Below, piece after piece: positions 1 through 8,738 of a DNA stretch of 64,000 nucleotides. Position numbers and translations under genes: made by a program. How positions within the stretch are numbered: the first letter of the stretch is position 1; each line of letters begins with the position of its first letter. The notes beneath the pieces were generated by a model. It had not been told where the DNA came from. It saw only the letters and a program-made list of their open reading frames with translations, and did no database searches. Origin of the DNA: Streptomyces sp. NBC_01485 (GTDB lineage: Bacteria > Actinomycetota > Actinomycetes > Streptomycetales > Streptomycetaceae); NCBI RefSeq assembly GCF_036227125.1, contig NZ_CP109435.1, positions 744,001-808,000 of the forward strand, read 5' to 3'.

Positions 1-1057
1 CCAGCATCAGCGTCACCTTCGGGCCCCGCGCCTTGGAGACCAGCGCGGAGAGGGGCGCGGTGGCCATCATCACCAGCCCCGTGGGGGCCATGACCAGGCC
101 GACGGCCAGTAGCGACCTACCCAGACCGTAGCCCGTCGCCTCGGGCAGTCGCAGGAGTCGGGGCAGGACCAGGGACATCGCGAACATGGAGAAACCGAAG
201 GCCGTCGAGGCGAGGTCGGTCACCAGCACCTGACGGCGGGCGGTGGTCCGCAGGTCCACCAGGGGGTCCCCGACCCGCAGTTCGAACAGGCCCCACAGCA
301 GCAGGACGACGACCGCCGCGCCGAAGAGCCCGAGGGTGGTGGCGCTGCCCCAGCCCCAGTCGGCCCCCTTGGAGATCGCCAGCAGCAGACAGACCAGCCC
401 GGCCGCCATGCCGAGAGCGCCGACCAGGTCGAAGCGTCCGCCCGAGCGCACCTTCGACTCGGGCACGAACAGCGGGACGAGCACGACGGCGACCACACCG
501 AGGGCGGCCGACGTCCAGAACAGCATGTGCCAGTCGAAGTGGTCCGCGATGAGCGCGGCGGCGGGCAGCCCCAAGGCGCCGCCGACGCCGAGGGAGGCGC
601 TCATGAGGGCGGTCGCCGAACCGAGCCGCTCGGCGGGCAGTTCGTCGCGCATGATGCTGATGCCGAGCGGGACGACCCCGCAGGCGAGTCCTTGCAGGCC
701 CCGGCCCACGATCATCAGCGGGAGCCCGTCGCTGAGGGCGGCCGTGACCGATCCGGCGATCAGCGGGAACAGGCTGACCAGCAGCATGCGGCGCTTGCCG
801 TACATGTCGCCGAGCCGGCCCATGACGGGGGTGGCGACGGCGGCCGCGAGAAGCGTGGCGGTGACCGCCCAGACGGCGTCCGAGGCCGGGGCGTCCAGCA
901 GCTTCGGCAGCTCCGGGACGATCGGGATCACCAGGGTCTGCATCAGCGAGACCACGATCCCGCCGAAGGCGAGCACCGCCACGACGAGGCCGGGCCGCGG
1001 TGCGGCAGGCCCCTCCCCCGTCTCCGTCTCCGCAGACCGGGGTTGCGCATGGGACAT
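1..1057 (-). CDS. MFS drug-type exporter, C-terminus outside window
   Basis: Multi-spanning membrane transporter of the major facilitator superfamily, probably a proton-driven exporter. The ATG at 1057 opens a frame beginning MSHAQPRSAETETG and runs off the left edge, so about 350 residues are visible. The loop after the second helix reads MGRLGDMYGKRR, the classic MFS signature (GxLxDRxGRR-like), and about ten hydrophobic segments follow. There is no clear ribosome binding site, and a short inverted repeat lies 58 bases upstream. Substrate cannot be told. It is read away from htpG's terminator and looks like its own transcript. Confidence 0.85.
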   Translation of the reverse strand, partial: MSHAQPRSAETETGEGPAAPRPGLVVAVLAFGGIVVSLMQTLVIPIVPELPKLLDAPASDAVWAVTATLLAAAVATPVMGRLGDMYGKRRMLLVSLFPLIAGSVTAALSDGLPLMIVGRGLQGLACGVVPLGISIMRDELPAERLGSATALMSASLGVGGALGLPAAALIADHFDWHMLFWTSAALGVVAVVLVPLFVPESKVRSGGRFDLVGALGMAAGLVCLLLAISKGADWGWGSATTLGLFGAAVVVLLLWGLFELRVGDPLVDLRTTARRQVLVTDLASTAFGFSMFAMSLVLPRLLRLPEATGYGLGRSLLAVGLVMAPTGLVMMATAPLSALVSKARGPKVTLML

Positions 1058-1114
1058 AGTCGGGGCCTCCGTGGGGGATGCGGTTCTGCACGACTGCGGA
1101 GCATCGTATGCCCA

Positions 1115-1129
1115 CTTGATTGACTCAAG
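1115..1129. promoter_or_regulatory. inverted repeat upstream of the MFS gene, possible operator
   Basis: CTTGA and TCAAG arms are separated by five bases, 58 bases upstream of the MFS start. The size resembles MarR- or TetR-type operators of exporter genes, but no regulator gene is adjacent. It is too short to be an HspR HAIR element, which has 7-base arms and a 7-base gap. Function is inferred only. Confidence 0.35.
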
Positions 1130-1190
1130 CAGCTAGCGCTTTCGGTGCGCGGAGCCTGAAGAAACCGGGCAGAAGGAGCAGGCAGAAGGG

Positions 1191-1220
1191 GACCGGACAG
1201 GAGGCCCCTCCTGCCCGGTC
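1191..1220 (-). terminator. Rho-independent-type hairpin after htpG
   Basis: Arms of 14 bases (GACCGGACAGGAGG and CCTCCTGCCCGGTC, one mismatch) around a two-base loop lie 38 bases beyond the htpG stop. No long U-tract follows, which is usual for Streptomyces terminators. Confidence 0.7.
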
Positions 1221-1257
1221 TCACACGGCCGTCAGCCCACGGTTTCGGGCGGCTCCG

Positions 1258-3201
1258 CTACAGCGCGCGCTCCAGGTGGTCCGCCACCAGCTTCACGAAC
1301 CGTCCGGGCTCCTTGGGCCGCCCGCCCTCGGCGAGGACCGCCAGGCCGTGCAGCAACTCGGCGGTGTCGGCGAGCCCCGCGTGGTCCTCGCGCTCCTTGT
1401 AGGCCTGGTTGAGGCCCTTCACGAGCAGGTGGTCGGGGTTGAGTTCGAGGATCCGCAGGGCGCGCGGCACCTCCTGCCCCATCGCGCGGTACATGTTCTC
1501 CAGCGCCGGGGTGAGGTCGTGCGCGTCGGAGACGATGCACGCCGGGGACACGGTGAGACGGGACGACAGCCGCACCTCCTTGACGTCCTCGGCCAGTTGC
1601 TCCTTCATCCAGCCGAGCAGCGCGGCGTACTCCTCACCCTGCTTCTCCCGCTCGCCGTCGGCCTTCTCGTCGTCCTCGCCGCCGAGGTCGACCTCGCCCT
1701 TGGCGACGGACCGCAGCGGCCTGCCGTCGAACTCGCCCACCGCGTCGACCCACACCTCGTCGACCGGGTCGGTGAGCAGCAGGACCTCGATGCCCTTCGC
1801 CGAGAACGCCTCCATGTGCGGGGAGTTCTCGATGCTCTGCCGGGACTCGCCGGTCAGGTAGTAGACGGCGTCCTGCCCGTCCTTCATCCGCTCCACGTAG
1901 CTCTTCAGCGTGGTCGGCTCGTCCTCGCTGTGCGTGGTCGCGAACGAGGAGACCGCGAGGAGGGTGTCGCGGTTGTCGGAGTCGGACAGCAGCCCCTCCT
2001 TCAGGACGGCGCCGAACTCCCGCCAGAACGTGGCGTACCGGTCGGGGGCCGCGGTCATCATGTCCTTGACCGTCGACACGACCTTCTTGGTGAGCCGGCG
2101 CTGCATCATCTTGATGTGCCGGTCCTGCTGGAGGATCTCGCGGGAGACGTTCAGCGAGAGGTCCGCGGCGTCGACCACGCCCTTGACGAAGCGCAGGTAC
2201 GGCGGCAGCAGCGCCTCGCAGTCGTCCATGATGAAGACGCGCTTCACATAGAGCTGCACACCGCGCTTGTAGCCCTGGTTGTACAGGTCGTGCGGGGCGT
2301 GCGACGGGACGAACAGCAGCGCCTGGTACTCGAAGGTGCCCTCCGCCTGGAGCCGGACGGTCTCCAGCGGTTCACGCCAGTCGTGGCTGATGTGCTTGTA
2401 CAGCTCGTGGTACTCGTCGTCGGACACCTCGTCGCGCGGACGCGCCCACAGGGCCTTCATCGAGTTCAGCGTCTCGGGTTCAGGCACGGTGTCGGCGGTT
2501 TCGGAGGCGTCGGCGGTGTCGGCGGTCTTGGAGGTGTCGCCGCCGGGCGCCGTCGGGACCATCCGGATCGGCCAGGTGATGAAGTCCGAGTAGCGCTTGA
2601 CGATCTCCTTGATCGTCCAGTCCGAGGTGTAGTCGTGCAGTTGGTCGTCGGAGTCGGCGGGCTTGAAGTGCAGCGTGACCGTCGTGCCCTGCGGCGCGTC
2701 GTCCACCCGCTCCAGCGTGTACGTGCCCTCACCGCGCGACGACCAGCGGGTGCCGTGGCTCTCGCCGGCGCGCCGGGTCAGCAGCGTCATCTCGTCGGCC
2801 ACCATGAAGCCGGAGTAGAAGCCGACGCCGAACTGCCCGATGAGCCCCTCGGCCCCTGCCTCCTCCTGGGCCTCCCGCAGCTCCTGCGCGAACTTCGCCG
2901 TACCCGAGTTGGCGATCGTGCCGATGAGCCGGCCGACCTCCTCGTACGACATTCCGATGCCGTTGTCCCGCACCGTCAGGGTGCGGGCCTCGGCGTCGGT
3001 CTCGAGGTCGATGTGCAGGTCGGAGACGTCCGCGTCGAGCGCGTCGTCCCGCAGCGCGGCGAGGCGCAGCTTGTCCAGCGCGTCGGAGGCGTTGGAGACG
3101 AGCTCGCGAAGAAAGACGTCCTTGTTCGAGTAGACCGAGTGGATCATCAACTGCAACAGCTGACGGGCCTCTACCTGGAACTCAAACGTTTCGGTCGACA
3201 T
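1258..3201 (-). CDS. htpG: Hsp90 chaperone HtpG
   Basis: ATP-dependent cytosolic chaperone of 647 residues, normal for the family. The N-terminal GHKL ATPase shows all Hsp90 motifs: [28 protein letters not shown] and GQFGVGFYS. The middle domain includes the NVSREILQ segment, and a C-terminal dimerisation domain follows. A Thr/Ala/Asp-rich insert made of repeated ACGGCGGAC-like codons lies near residues 215-240 and is probably a flexible, fast-evolving linker. The start at 3201 ([14 protein letters not shown]) is preferred because GAGGA lies seven bases upstream; an upstream ATG would add 17 unconserved residues. No CIRCE or HAIR element was seen upstream. A strong hairpin follows the gene. 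Confidence 0.97.
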
Positions 3202-3357
3202 GGCTGGCGTGTTCCTCACAGGTTCCGGGGTCTCCTGGACTGGCGAGAGCAACTGTAAAACACCAAGTCAGGGTGGAGTGCCCCCTGTTCTACGCCGTCC
3301 TCTTCGAACCCCTACAACCCCCTACCCCTTCGGACTCGTCCGCACGGCCGGGCGCCG

Positions 3358-4236
3358 TCAGCGCATGAGCGCGCCGCGGAGCGTGAGGCCGTAGCCGACG
3401 CGCAGCCGCCGCAGCTCCCACAGGGCCACCGCGGTGACCGACAGCGGGGCGCCCAGCACGAGCCCGATCCGCACCGGTACCGGCGCGCCCTCGTACGCCC
3501 CGGTGACCAGGTCGAGCAGTGCCATCTCCCATACGAGCACCAGCGCCAGCAGCGGCGGGACCGTCTCGTGCATGTCGGCGGTGCGGAAGACGTGCACCAG
3601 GGACAGTCCGACGCCGTAGATCACGAACGGGAGGATCCAGACGATCGCGAACAGTGTGACGAGGACGGTGACCACCGTCATCACGGGGTTCGTGGCGAAC
3701 CGCCCGTCGACGAAACCGGTGAGCACGAACGCCGGGAACACGGCCACCGCGGCGATGATCGCCACGATCGAGCCGAACGGCTTGGCCGCCCGCCGCAGCA
3801 ACTCCCGCCGGGCCGGCGGACGGGCAACGCCGATCAGCACGCCGACGACCACCGGGAAGGTCACCGCCAGAACGAGGACGTTGTTCCATGACTGATCGAC
3901 GCGGTCGCTCGCGAAATCCCCCACGGACCGGGCGAGTCGGTAAGACACCATCACCCACACCACGGCGGCCAGACCGACGCCGGTACGGATCTTCTGCATC
4001 CGGGCGACCACCGGATCGTCGACCCGCCCCGGCCGCGACGGCCGAAAGACCTTACGCCCGACGGCGATCGGACCGACGGCCCGCCACAGCCGCCGGAACA
4101 GCCCCACGCGCGGCACGGGCGGCGGCACCGGCGGCGGTCCGTAGGGCTGGTGCGGCTGATACGGCTGGTTCGGCTGATACGGCTGCTGGTAAGGGTCGTA
4201 CGGTGGCCGGCCGCCCTGCTGGTTCCAGGCGTTCAT
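3358..4236 (-). CDS. integral membrane protein with Pro/Tyr/Gln-rich N-terminus
   Basis: A 292-residue protein of unknown function. Residues 1-45 are a repetitive QPYQPNQPYQPHQPY-type tail, of the sort found on many Streptomyces membrane proteins and probably cytoplasmic and disordered. About six hydrophobic segments follow, for example VGLAAVVWVMVSY, VLVLAVTFPVVVGVLIG and IVAIIAAVAVFPAFVL. No catalytic motif was recognised. It is single and monocistronic, with 156 bases separating it from the htpG start. Confidence 0.7.
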   Translation of the reverse strand: MNAWNQQGGRPPYDPYQQPYQPNQPYQPHQPYGPPPVPPPVPRVGLFRRLWRAVGPIAVGRKVFRPSRPGRVDDPVVARMQKIRTGVGLAAVVWVMVSYRLARSVGDFASDRVDQSWNNVLVLAVTFPVVVGVLIGVARPPARRELLRRAAKPFGSIVAIIAAVAVFPAFVLTGFVDGRFATNPVMTVVTVLVTLFAIVWILPFVIYGVGLSLVHVFRTADMHETVPPLLALVLVWEMALLDLVTGAYEGAPVPVRIGLVLGAPLSVTAVALWELRRLRVGYGLTLRGALMR

Positions 4237-4392
4237 GTAGCGGGCTCCCCCGAGTCACGGCTGATGTGCTGCTGCGCTGATGTGCTGAATGTGTTGATGG
4301 CGCTGATGAGTTGGCGAACTGACGGGCTTAAGCGACAGACGCGTCGCGGAAGTTTAGTGGTCGCACCCGCGCATGCCGGAGATACCCGGAAA

Positions 4393-4980
4393 TCAGCGCG
4401 GAATCTCCTCCACCTCCGCGAAGCCTTCTATCCCGCTCCACCGAAGCCGGGTCAGCGACTGCGTGGAAGCCTCGCTGAAGACCAACTGCCGTACACCGTC
4501 CACGGCGACGACCTTCTCCCAGCCGTCGAAGTCCTCGGTGAGCTCGGTGTCCCAGCGGGACAGGTCACCGACGCCGACCGCGGCGATCGACTCCGTCGGC
4601 GGTTCGCCGTCGTAGCAGTAGTCGCCCCAGTCCGCGACGACCGCGACCGTCCCGCCGAACGCCTTGAGCGTGAGGCTCTGGCACCGATCCGTCGCGGTCG
4701 CGTACACCACACGCGGCGCGCTCCACGCTCCCGCACCCGCGCCCCGGTGCCGCTCGACGAGCCCACGCCCGGCGACGTACGACATGCCCACGCGTCGGCC
4801 GTCGGACAGCTCGATCTCCTCGTCGAACCGGGGGGTGGAGGGGGACGGCGAGGCAACCGTGCCGGTGGCCGAGGGCGCGGCTGTGGCCGCCCCTCCGCTG
4901 TCTCCGGGTCCGCCGCAGGCCACCACGACACCCCCCATCAGCGCCGTCCCCACCAGGGCCCACCGCCGGTCTCCGTACAT
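4393..4980 (-). CDS. secreted lipoprotein of unknown function
   Basis: About 195 residues. The N-terminus MYGDRRWALVGTALMGG followed by VVVAC is a type II signal peptide with lipobox VVAC, so the mature protein should be lipid-anchored outside the membrane. A Gly/Ala/Ser/Pro-rich linker leads to a small globular domain containing CQSLTL and DYCYD cysteines that may pair. The start at 4980 is chosen because GGGGGG sits six bases upstream; an ATG at 4986 overlaps that site. The protein has no recognisable family. Confidence 0.7.
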   Translation of the reverse strand: MYGDRRWALVGTALMGGVVVACGGPGDSGGAATAAPSATGTVASPSPSTPRFDEEIELSDGRRVGMSYVAGRGLVERHRGAGAGAWSAPRVVYATATDRCQSLTLKAFGGTVAVVADWGDYCYDGEPPTESIAAVGVGDLSRWDTELTEDFDGWEKVVAVDGVRQLVFSEASTQSLTRLRWSGIEGFAEVEEIPR

Positions 4981-5032
4981 TCGCATCCCCCCATGTTCCC
5001 GAACGACCTCACCCACGGCTGACGCGAGCCCC

Positions 5033-5061
5033 TTGTTCGGCTCGGGGCAACGCCCTAGCCT
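5033..5061 (+). promoter_or_regulatory. probable promoter of a leaderless transcript
   Basis: TTGTTC (5033-5038), a 17-base spacer and TAGCCT (5056-5061) place the expected transcription start at the GTG start codon of the MFS gene at 5068. There is no Shine-Dalgarno sequence between them. Leaderless mRNAs are frequent in Streptomyces. Confidence 0.5.
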
Positions 5062-5067
5062 CATTTA

Positions 5068-6315
5068 GTGCCGCTAATAAACAAAACCCGAACGCACAAC
5101 GCCGTGCCGGGCGACGGCGACCACCTCATCCGCCTCCGCATCGCCCTGACCGTCTTCTTCGCCCTCGACGGCTTCATCTTCGCCGGATGGGTCGTCCGCA
5201 TCCCCGCCATCAAGCACCAGACCGGCGCCTCCCCCAGCACCCTCGGTCTCGCGCTCCTCGGTGTCTCCGCGGGCGCGGTGATCACGATGATGTTCACCGG
5301 GCGCCTCTGCCATCGCTACGGCAGTCACCCGGTCACCGTGGTCTGCGCGGTCCTGCTCTCCCTCAGCGTCACGCTTCCCCCACTCACCCACTCCGCCACC
5401 GCACTCGGCGCCGTCCTGTTGCCATTTGGCGCTGCCTACGGCGGGATCAACGTCGCGTTCAACAGCGCCGCCGTCGATCTGGTCGCGGCGCTGCGCAGGC
5501 CGATCATGCCCACCTTCCACGCGGCCTTCAGCCTGGGCTGCATGATCGGCGCCGGTCTCGGCGGCCTGGTCGCGGGCTCCCTGTCCCCCACGCGCCATCT
5601 GCTGGGCCTCGGGATCATCGGCCTGCTCGTCACCGCGCTCACGGCACCCACGCTGCTCCGGCACGAGCCACCACGCCCACCCGAACAAGCCGGACAGACC
5701 ATCGCCGGCCCCGATGCTCCGGCCCCCGCGAAGGCAGCCCCGCACCGCCTCACCACCCGCACCCGCACCCGCACCCGCCGCCTTGTCGTCGTCTTCGGCC
5801 TGATCGCCCTCTGCACGGCCTACGGCGAAGGAGCCCTCGCCGACTGGGGCGCGCTGCACCTGCAACAGGACCTGGGCTCCTCCGCCGGGGCCGCCGCGGC
5901 CGGTTACTCCTGTTTCGCGCTGGCCATGACGGTCGGCAGACTCACCGGCACCACCCTCCTCGAGCGGCTCGGCCGCACCCGCACGGTGGTCACCGGCGGC
6001 GCGGTCGCGGCGGCCGGGATGCTGCTCGGCTCCCTCGCCCCGGCCCTGTGGGCGGCGCTGCTGGGCTACGCGATCGCGGGACTCGGCCTGGCCAACCTGT
6101 TCCCGGTGGCCGTCGAACGCGCGGGCGCCCTGGCCGGCCCGAGCGGAGTCGCCGTCGTCTCGACGCTCGGCTACGGCGGCATGCTCCTGGGCCCGCCCGC
6201 CATCGGCTTCATGGCCGACTGGTTCTCCCTGTCAGCCGCCCTCACCAGCGTGGCGGCCCTGGCCGCAGTGGCCGCGGCGATCGGCCTCGCCACCCGCCGG
6301 GCAACGGCCGACTGA
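5068..6315 (+). CDS. MFS transporter, YbjJ/FucP-like
   Basis: A 415-residue transporter with about twelve hydrophobic segments. It opens with FFALDGFIFAGWVVRIP, typical of the small MFS subgroup that includes YbjJ-like inner membrane proteins and sugar or efflux permeases. A Pro/Thr/Arg-rich cytoplasmic loop (residues about 205-235, with RTRTRTRR) separates the two six-helix halves. The GTG start is supported by a promoter whose predicted start site coincides with it. The substrate is unknown. It has no close operon partner; the next gene begins 81 bases later. Confidence 0.8.
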   Translation: MPLINKTRTHNAVPGDGDHLIRLRIALTVFFALDGFIFAGWVVRIPAIKHQTGASPSTLGLALLGVSAGAVITMMFTGRLCHRYGSHPVTVVCAVLLSLSVTLPPLTHSATALGAVLLPFGAAYGGINVAFNSAAVDLVAALRRPIMPTFHAAFSLGCMIGAGLGGLVAGSLSPTRHLLGLGIIGLLVTALTAPTLLRHEPPRPPEQAGQTIAGPDAPAPAKAAPHRLTTRTRTRTRRLVVVFGLIALCTAYGEGALADWGALHLQQDLGSSAGAAAAGYSCFALAMTVGRLTGTTLLERLGRTRTVVTGGAVAAAGMLLGSLAPALWAALLGYAIAGLGLANLFPVAVERAGALAGPSGVAVVSTLGYGGMLLGPPAIGFMADWFSLSAALTSVAALAAVAAAIGLATRRATAD

Positions 6316-6396
6316 GCACACCACCACGGCTCCCCCTCATCCCTCACCCCCTCCCTCACCGCCCCTCGCCCACACTCCATCCTGCAGACTCCCCCC

Positions 6397-7143
6397 ATGG
6401 AGACTGCCGAGTTCATCCACATCCTCGACCGCGAGGGCCGGTCGCTGGCCGCCGCCGCGGCGGAGGCCGGCCCCGAGGCGAAGGTGCCGACCTGCCCGGA
6501 GTGGCAGGTCAGGGACCTGTTGCGGCACACGGGCGCCGTGCACCGCTGGGCGACGTCGTTCGTGGCCGAGGGCCACCCTTCGTTCCGTCCCTTCGACGAA
6601 CCGCCGGACCTCGACGGCGACCCGCTGCTGAACTGGTTCCGCGAAGGACACGGACGGCTCGTCGACACCCTGTCCGCCGCCTCGCCCGACCTGCTGTGCT
6701 GGCAGTTCCTGCCCGCGCCGTCACCGCTCGCGTTCTGGGCCAGACGGCAGGCGCACGAGACGGCCGTGCACCGCGTGGACGCGGAGTCGGCCCGTGGCCG
6801 GATACCCGAGGAGATCGCCCCGGAGTTCACCGCCGACTTCGCGGCGGACGGCGTCGACGAGCTGCTGCGCGGCTTCCACGCGCGCGCCGGGAGCGGGGTG
6901 CGCACCGAGGAGCCCCGGGTCCTGCGGGTGCGGGCGACGGACACGGCCGACGCCGTGTGGACCGTACGCCTGTCGTCGGAGCCGCCCGTGACGGTGCGCG
7001 ACGCCGAAGGGGACGCCGACTGCGAGGTGTCCGGACCGGCGGCGCTGCTCTACCTGTCACTGTGGAACCGCCTGCCGCTGCCCACCGCCACCGGGGACGA
7101 CTCGCTGGCGCGGCTGTGGCGGGAGACGTCCGCCGTGAACTGA
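6397..7143 (+). CDS. maleylpyruvate isomerase family mycothiol-dependent enzyme
   Basis: A 248-residue protein of the MDMPI/DinB superfamily, whose characterised members use mycothiol and a divalent metal for isomerase or transferase reactions. The N-terminal four-helix part has the usual CPEWQVRDLLRHTGAVHRW segment, and QAHETAVHRVD supplies the other conserved acidic and histidine ligands. The C-terminal half is the smaller MDMPI C-terminal fold. The actual substrate cannot be read from sequence. It converges on the MarR gene, and the two stops share a hairpin. Confidence 0.8.
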   Translation: METAEFIHILDREGRSLAAAAAEAGPEAKVPTCPEWQVRDLLRHTGAVHRWATSFVAEGHPSFRPFDEPPDLDGDPLLNWFREGHGRLVDTLSAASPDLLCWQFLPAPSPLAFWARRQAHETAVHRVDAESARGRIPEEIAPEFTADFAADGVDELLRGFHARAGSGVRTEEPRVLRVRATDTADAVWTVRLSSEPPVTVRDAEGDADCEVSGPAALLYLSLWNRLPLPTATGDDSLARLWRETSAVN

Positions 7144-7163
7144 CAGGCCGCCGACGTCAGTTC
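7137..7163. terminator. bidirectional hairpin between convergent genes
   Basis: GAACTGAC and GTCAGTTC form perfect 8-base arms with an 11-base loop. The hairpin spans both stop codons of the converging MDMPI-type and MarR genes. Confidence 0.55.
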
Positions 7164-7561
7164 GTCAGCATCCTGGTCAACACCGCGCGCTGCACCGGCC
7201 GTACGTCGCCGTGCAGCGCGCGCCCCTTTCCCGTGAGCGCCACCCGGACGCCCCTGCGGTCCTCCGAGCACATGTGGCGCTCGACGAGATCGTCCTTCTC
7301 CAGACGGGCGATGAGCCGCGACAGCGCACTCTGGCTGAGATGGACCCGGTCGGCGATCTCCTGCACCCGGTAGCTGCACGAGCCGTCCGGGGCCGCAGAC
7401 TCGGCGAGGACGTCGAGCACCTCGAAGTCGCTGCCGCACAAGCCGTGTTGGTGCAGCGCCCGGTCGAGTTCGCACTGCGTGCGCGCATGCAGCGCCAGCA
7501 TGTCCCGCCACTGCCCCACCAGCGCCCGCTCGGCCTCGGTCCCGCCGTTCTTCGCCGCCAT
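7157..7561 (-). CDS. MarR family transcriptional regulator
   Basis: A 134-residue winged-helix repressor. The DNA-binding part contains VQEIADRVHLSQSALSRLIA as the recognition helix pair and DRRGVRVALTGKG as the wing, both characteristic of MarR proteins. There is no Shine-Dalgarno before the ATG at 7561, but TACGGT lies seven bases upstream, so the mRNA may be leaderless; a GTG at 7570 is the alternative. The divergent gene that such a regulator would normally control survives only as a 40-codon stub of a DHA2 exporter, so it may now be an orphan. Confidence 0.85.
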   Translation of the reverse strand: MAAKNGGTEAERALVGQWRDMLALHARTQCELDRALHQHGLCGSDFEVLDVLAESAAPDGSCSYRVQEIADRVHLSQSALSRLIARLEKDDLVERHMCSEDRRGVRVALTGKGRALHGDVRPVQRAVLTRMLTN

Positions 7562-7590
7562 GGGGCGCACCGTAGCAGAGTGTGAGATTC

Positions 7591-7619
7591 ATTGCGCGGG
7601 AATTAAATGCGCTCGCAAT
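7591..7619. promoter_or_regulatory. possible MarR operator
   Basis: ATTGCG and CGCAAT arms flank an AT-richer core containing AATTAAAT, between marR and the exporter stub. The position fits an autoregulatory site shared with the lost divergent gene. Function is inferred. Confidence 0.35.
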
Positions 7620-7647
7620 CGATGCATACACATGTGCCGCCTCCGCC

Positions 7648-7773
7648 ATGACCTATCCGCTCCCCTCCCCCACGTCCCCTCTTGCCGAGGGCCGCTGGAC
7701 CGCCCGGCTGTGGGGCACCCTGCTGGTGCTGTGCCCGGCGGGGACGATTGCCTCGCCGGGCGCGCACCTGTGA
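7648..7773 (+). pseudogene. N-terminal stub of a DHA2-type MFS exporter
   Basis: From the ATG at 7648 the 41-residue frame reads into GRWTARLWGTLLVLC, which matches the usual start of Streptomyces DHA2 exporters (RLWGTLLVLCxAxFLDxLDVSM, from memory). After LLVLC the family sequence is lost, the frame ends within twelve codons, and the next gene begins ten bases later. The rest of a roughly 480-residue transporter is missing. A deletion joining the exporter start to unrelated DNA explains this best. Confidence 0.6.
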
Positions 7774-7783
7774 GACTGGCCCG

Positions 7784-8080
7784 ATGAGCGGTTACGGGGG
7801 ACGGCGCACACAGGCCGAGCGGGACGCGATCACCGTCGAGATCGGATACGCGCTGTGCAGTGCCGTGTTCGCGGCGGCGGTGCTCTTCGGGGCGGTCGCC
7901 GGACCGGCGCTGCTGTTCGAACTGCCGGACCTGGCGGAGAAGTCGCTGCTGCGGGCGGGCCTGGTGCTCGCTCCCCTGGTGTTCACGGCCCGGGTGATCT
8001 CCGTGCTGCTCCGCTTCCGCAGGGAAGCCGGCCCGGCGGCTCAGCCCAGCCAGCCCGGCCGGACCAACCCCGACTCGTAG
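7784..8080 (+). CDS. small membrane protein, DUF6332-like
   Basis: A 98-residue protein opening with GRRTQAERDAITVEIGYAL, the conserved start of a Streptomyces family I recall as DUF6332, followed by two transmembrane segments (ALCSAVFAAAVLFGAVAGPAL and LLRAGLVLAPLVFTARVISVL). Its role is unknown. The last 40 bases overlap the 3' end of the convergent response-regulator gene. The family assignment is from memory. Confidence 0.65.
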   Translation: MSGYGGRRTQAERDAITVEIGYALCSAVFAAAVLFGAVAGPALLFELPDLAEKSLLRAGLVLAPLVFTARVISVLLRFRREAGPAAQPSQPGRTNPDS

Positions 8081-8706
8081 GCCAGGACGACCAGTTGGGC
8101 CCGGTCCCGGGCGCCCAGCTTCACCATGGTGCGGCTGACATGGGTCTTGGCGGTGAGCGGGCTGACGACCAGCCGGCGGGCGATCTCCTCGTTGGACAGG
8201 CCGATCCCGACCAGCGCCATCACCTCCCGCTCGCGTTCCGTGAGCCGCCCCAACTCGCCTGCCGTGGCAGGCTCCTTGGAGCGGGCGGCGAACTCGGCGA
8301 TGAGCCGGCGCGTCACTCCCGGCGAGAGCAGCGCGTCCCCGGCGACCACCGCCCTTACGGCACGCAGGAGTTCGTCCGGCTCGGTGTCCTTGACCAGGAA
8401 GCCGGAGGCACCCGAGCGGATCGCCTCGAAGACGTACTCGTCGAGTTCGAAGGTGGTCAGCATGACCACCTTGACGTGGGACAGCGCCTCGTCGTCGGTG
8501 ATCCGGCGGGTGGCGGCCAGGCCGTCGAGGAGGGGCATCCGGATGTCCATCAGGACGACGTCGGGCCGCAGTTCACGCACCGCGCGCACCGCTTCGTCCC
8601 CGTCGGCGGCCTCCCCGGCCACCTCGATGTCCGGCTGCGCGTCGAGCAGCGCCCGGAACCCCGCCCGGACCAGCGACTGGTCGTCGGCGAGCAGTACACG
8701 GATCAC
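8041..8706 (-). CDS. NarL/FixJ-type response regulator
   Basis: A 221-residue cytosolic regulator. The receiver domain (1-120) has the DD pair in LLADDQSLVRAGF, the phospho-acceptor aspartate in VLMDIRMP, and the KD lysine in FLVKDTEP. The C-terminal LuxR helix-turn-helix begins LTEREREVMALVGIGLSNEE and recognises DNA through TAKTHVSRTMVKLG. The GTG start at 8706 has GGGAGGAGC just upstream. It lies 32 bases after the histidine kinase gene on the same strand, forming a cognate pair. The stimulus and targets are unknown. Confidence 0.92.
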   Translation of the reverse strand: MIRVLLADDQSLVRAGFRALLDAQPDIEVAGEAADGDEAVRAVRELRPDVVLMDIRMPLLDGLAATRRITDDEALSHVKVVMLTTFELDEYVFEAIRSGASGFLVKDTEPDELLRAVRAVVAGDALLSPGVTRRLIAEFAARSKEPATAGELGRLTEREREVMALVGIGLSNEEIARRLVVSPLTAKTHVSRTMVKLGARDRAQLVVLAYESGLVRPGWLG

Positions 8707-8738
8707 CGCTCCTCCCGCACTCACCGGTCCTCCCTCGC

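Noticed and set aside
1115..1129. HspR (HAIR) site near htpG
   Set aside because: It has the CTTGA/TCAAG ends but the wrong spacing, and lies downstream of htpG rather than at its promoter.
1120..3258. A 712-codon frame antisense to htpG
   Set aside because: It mirrors the htpG codons and contains no recognisable fold or ribosome site.
5187..7373. A 728-codon plus-strand frame across the MFS and MDMPI genes
   Set aside because: Arg/Pro/His-rich shadow of two well-supported genes in another frame.
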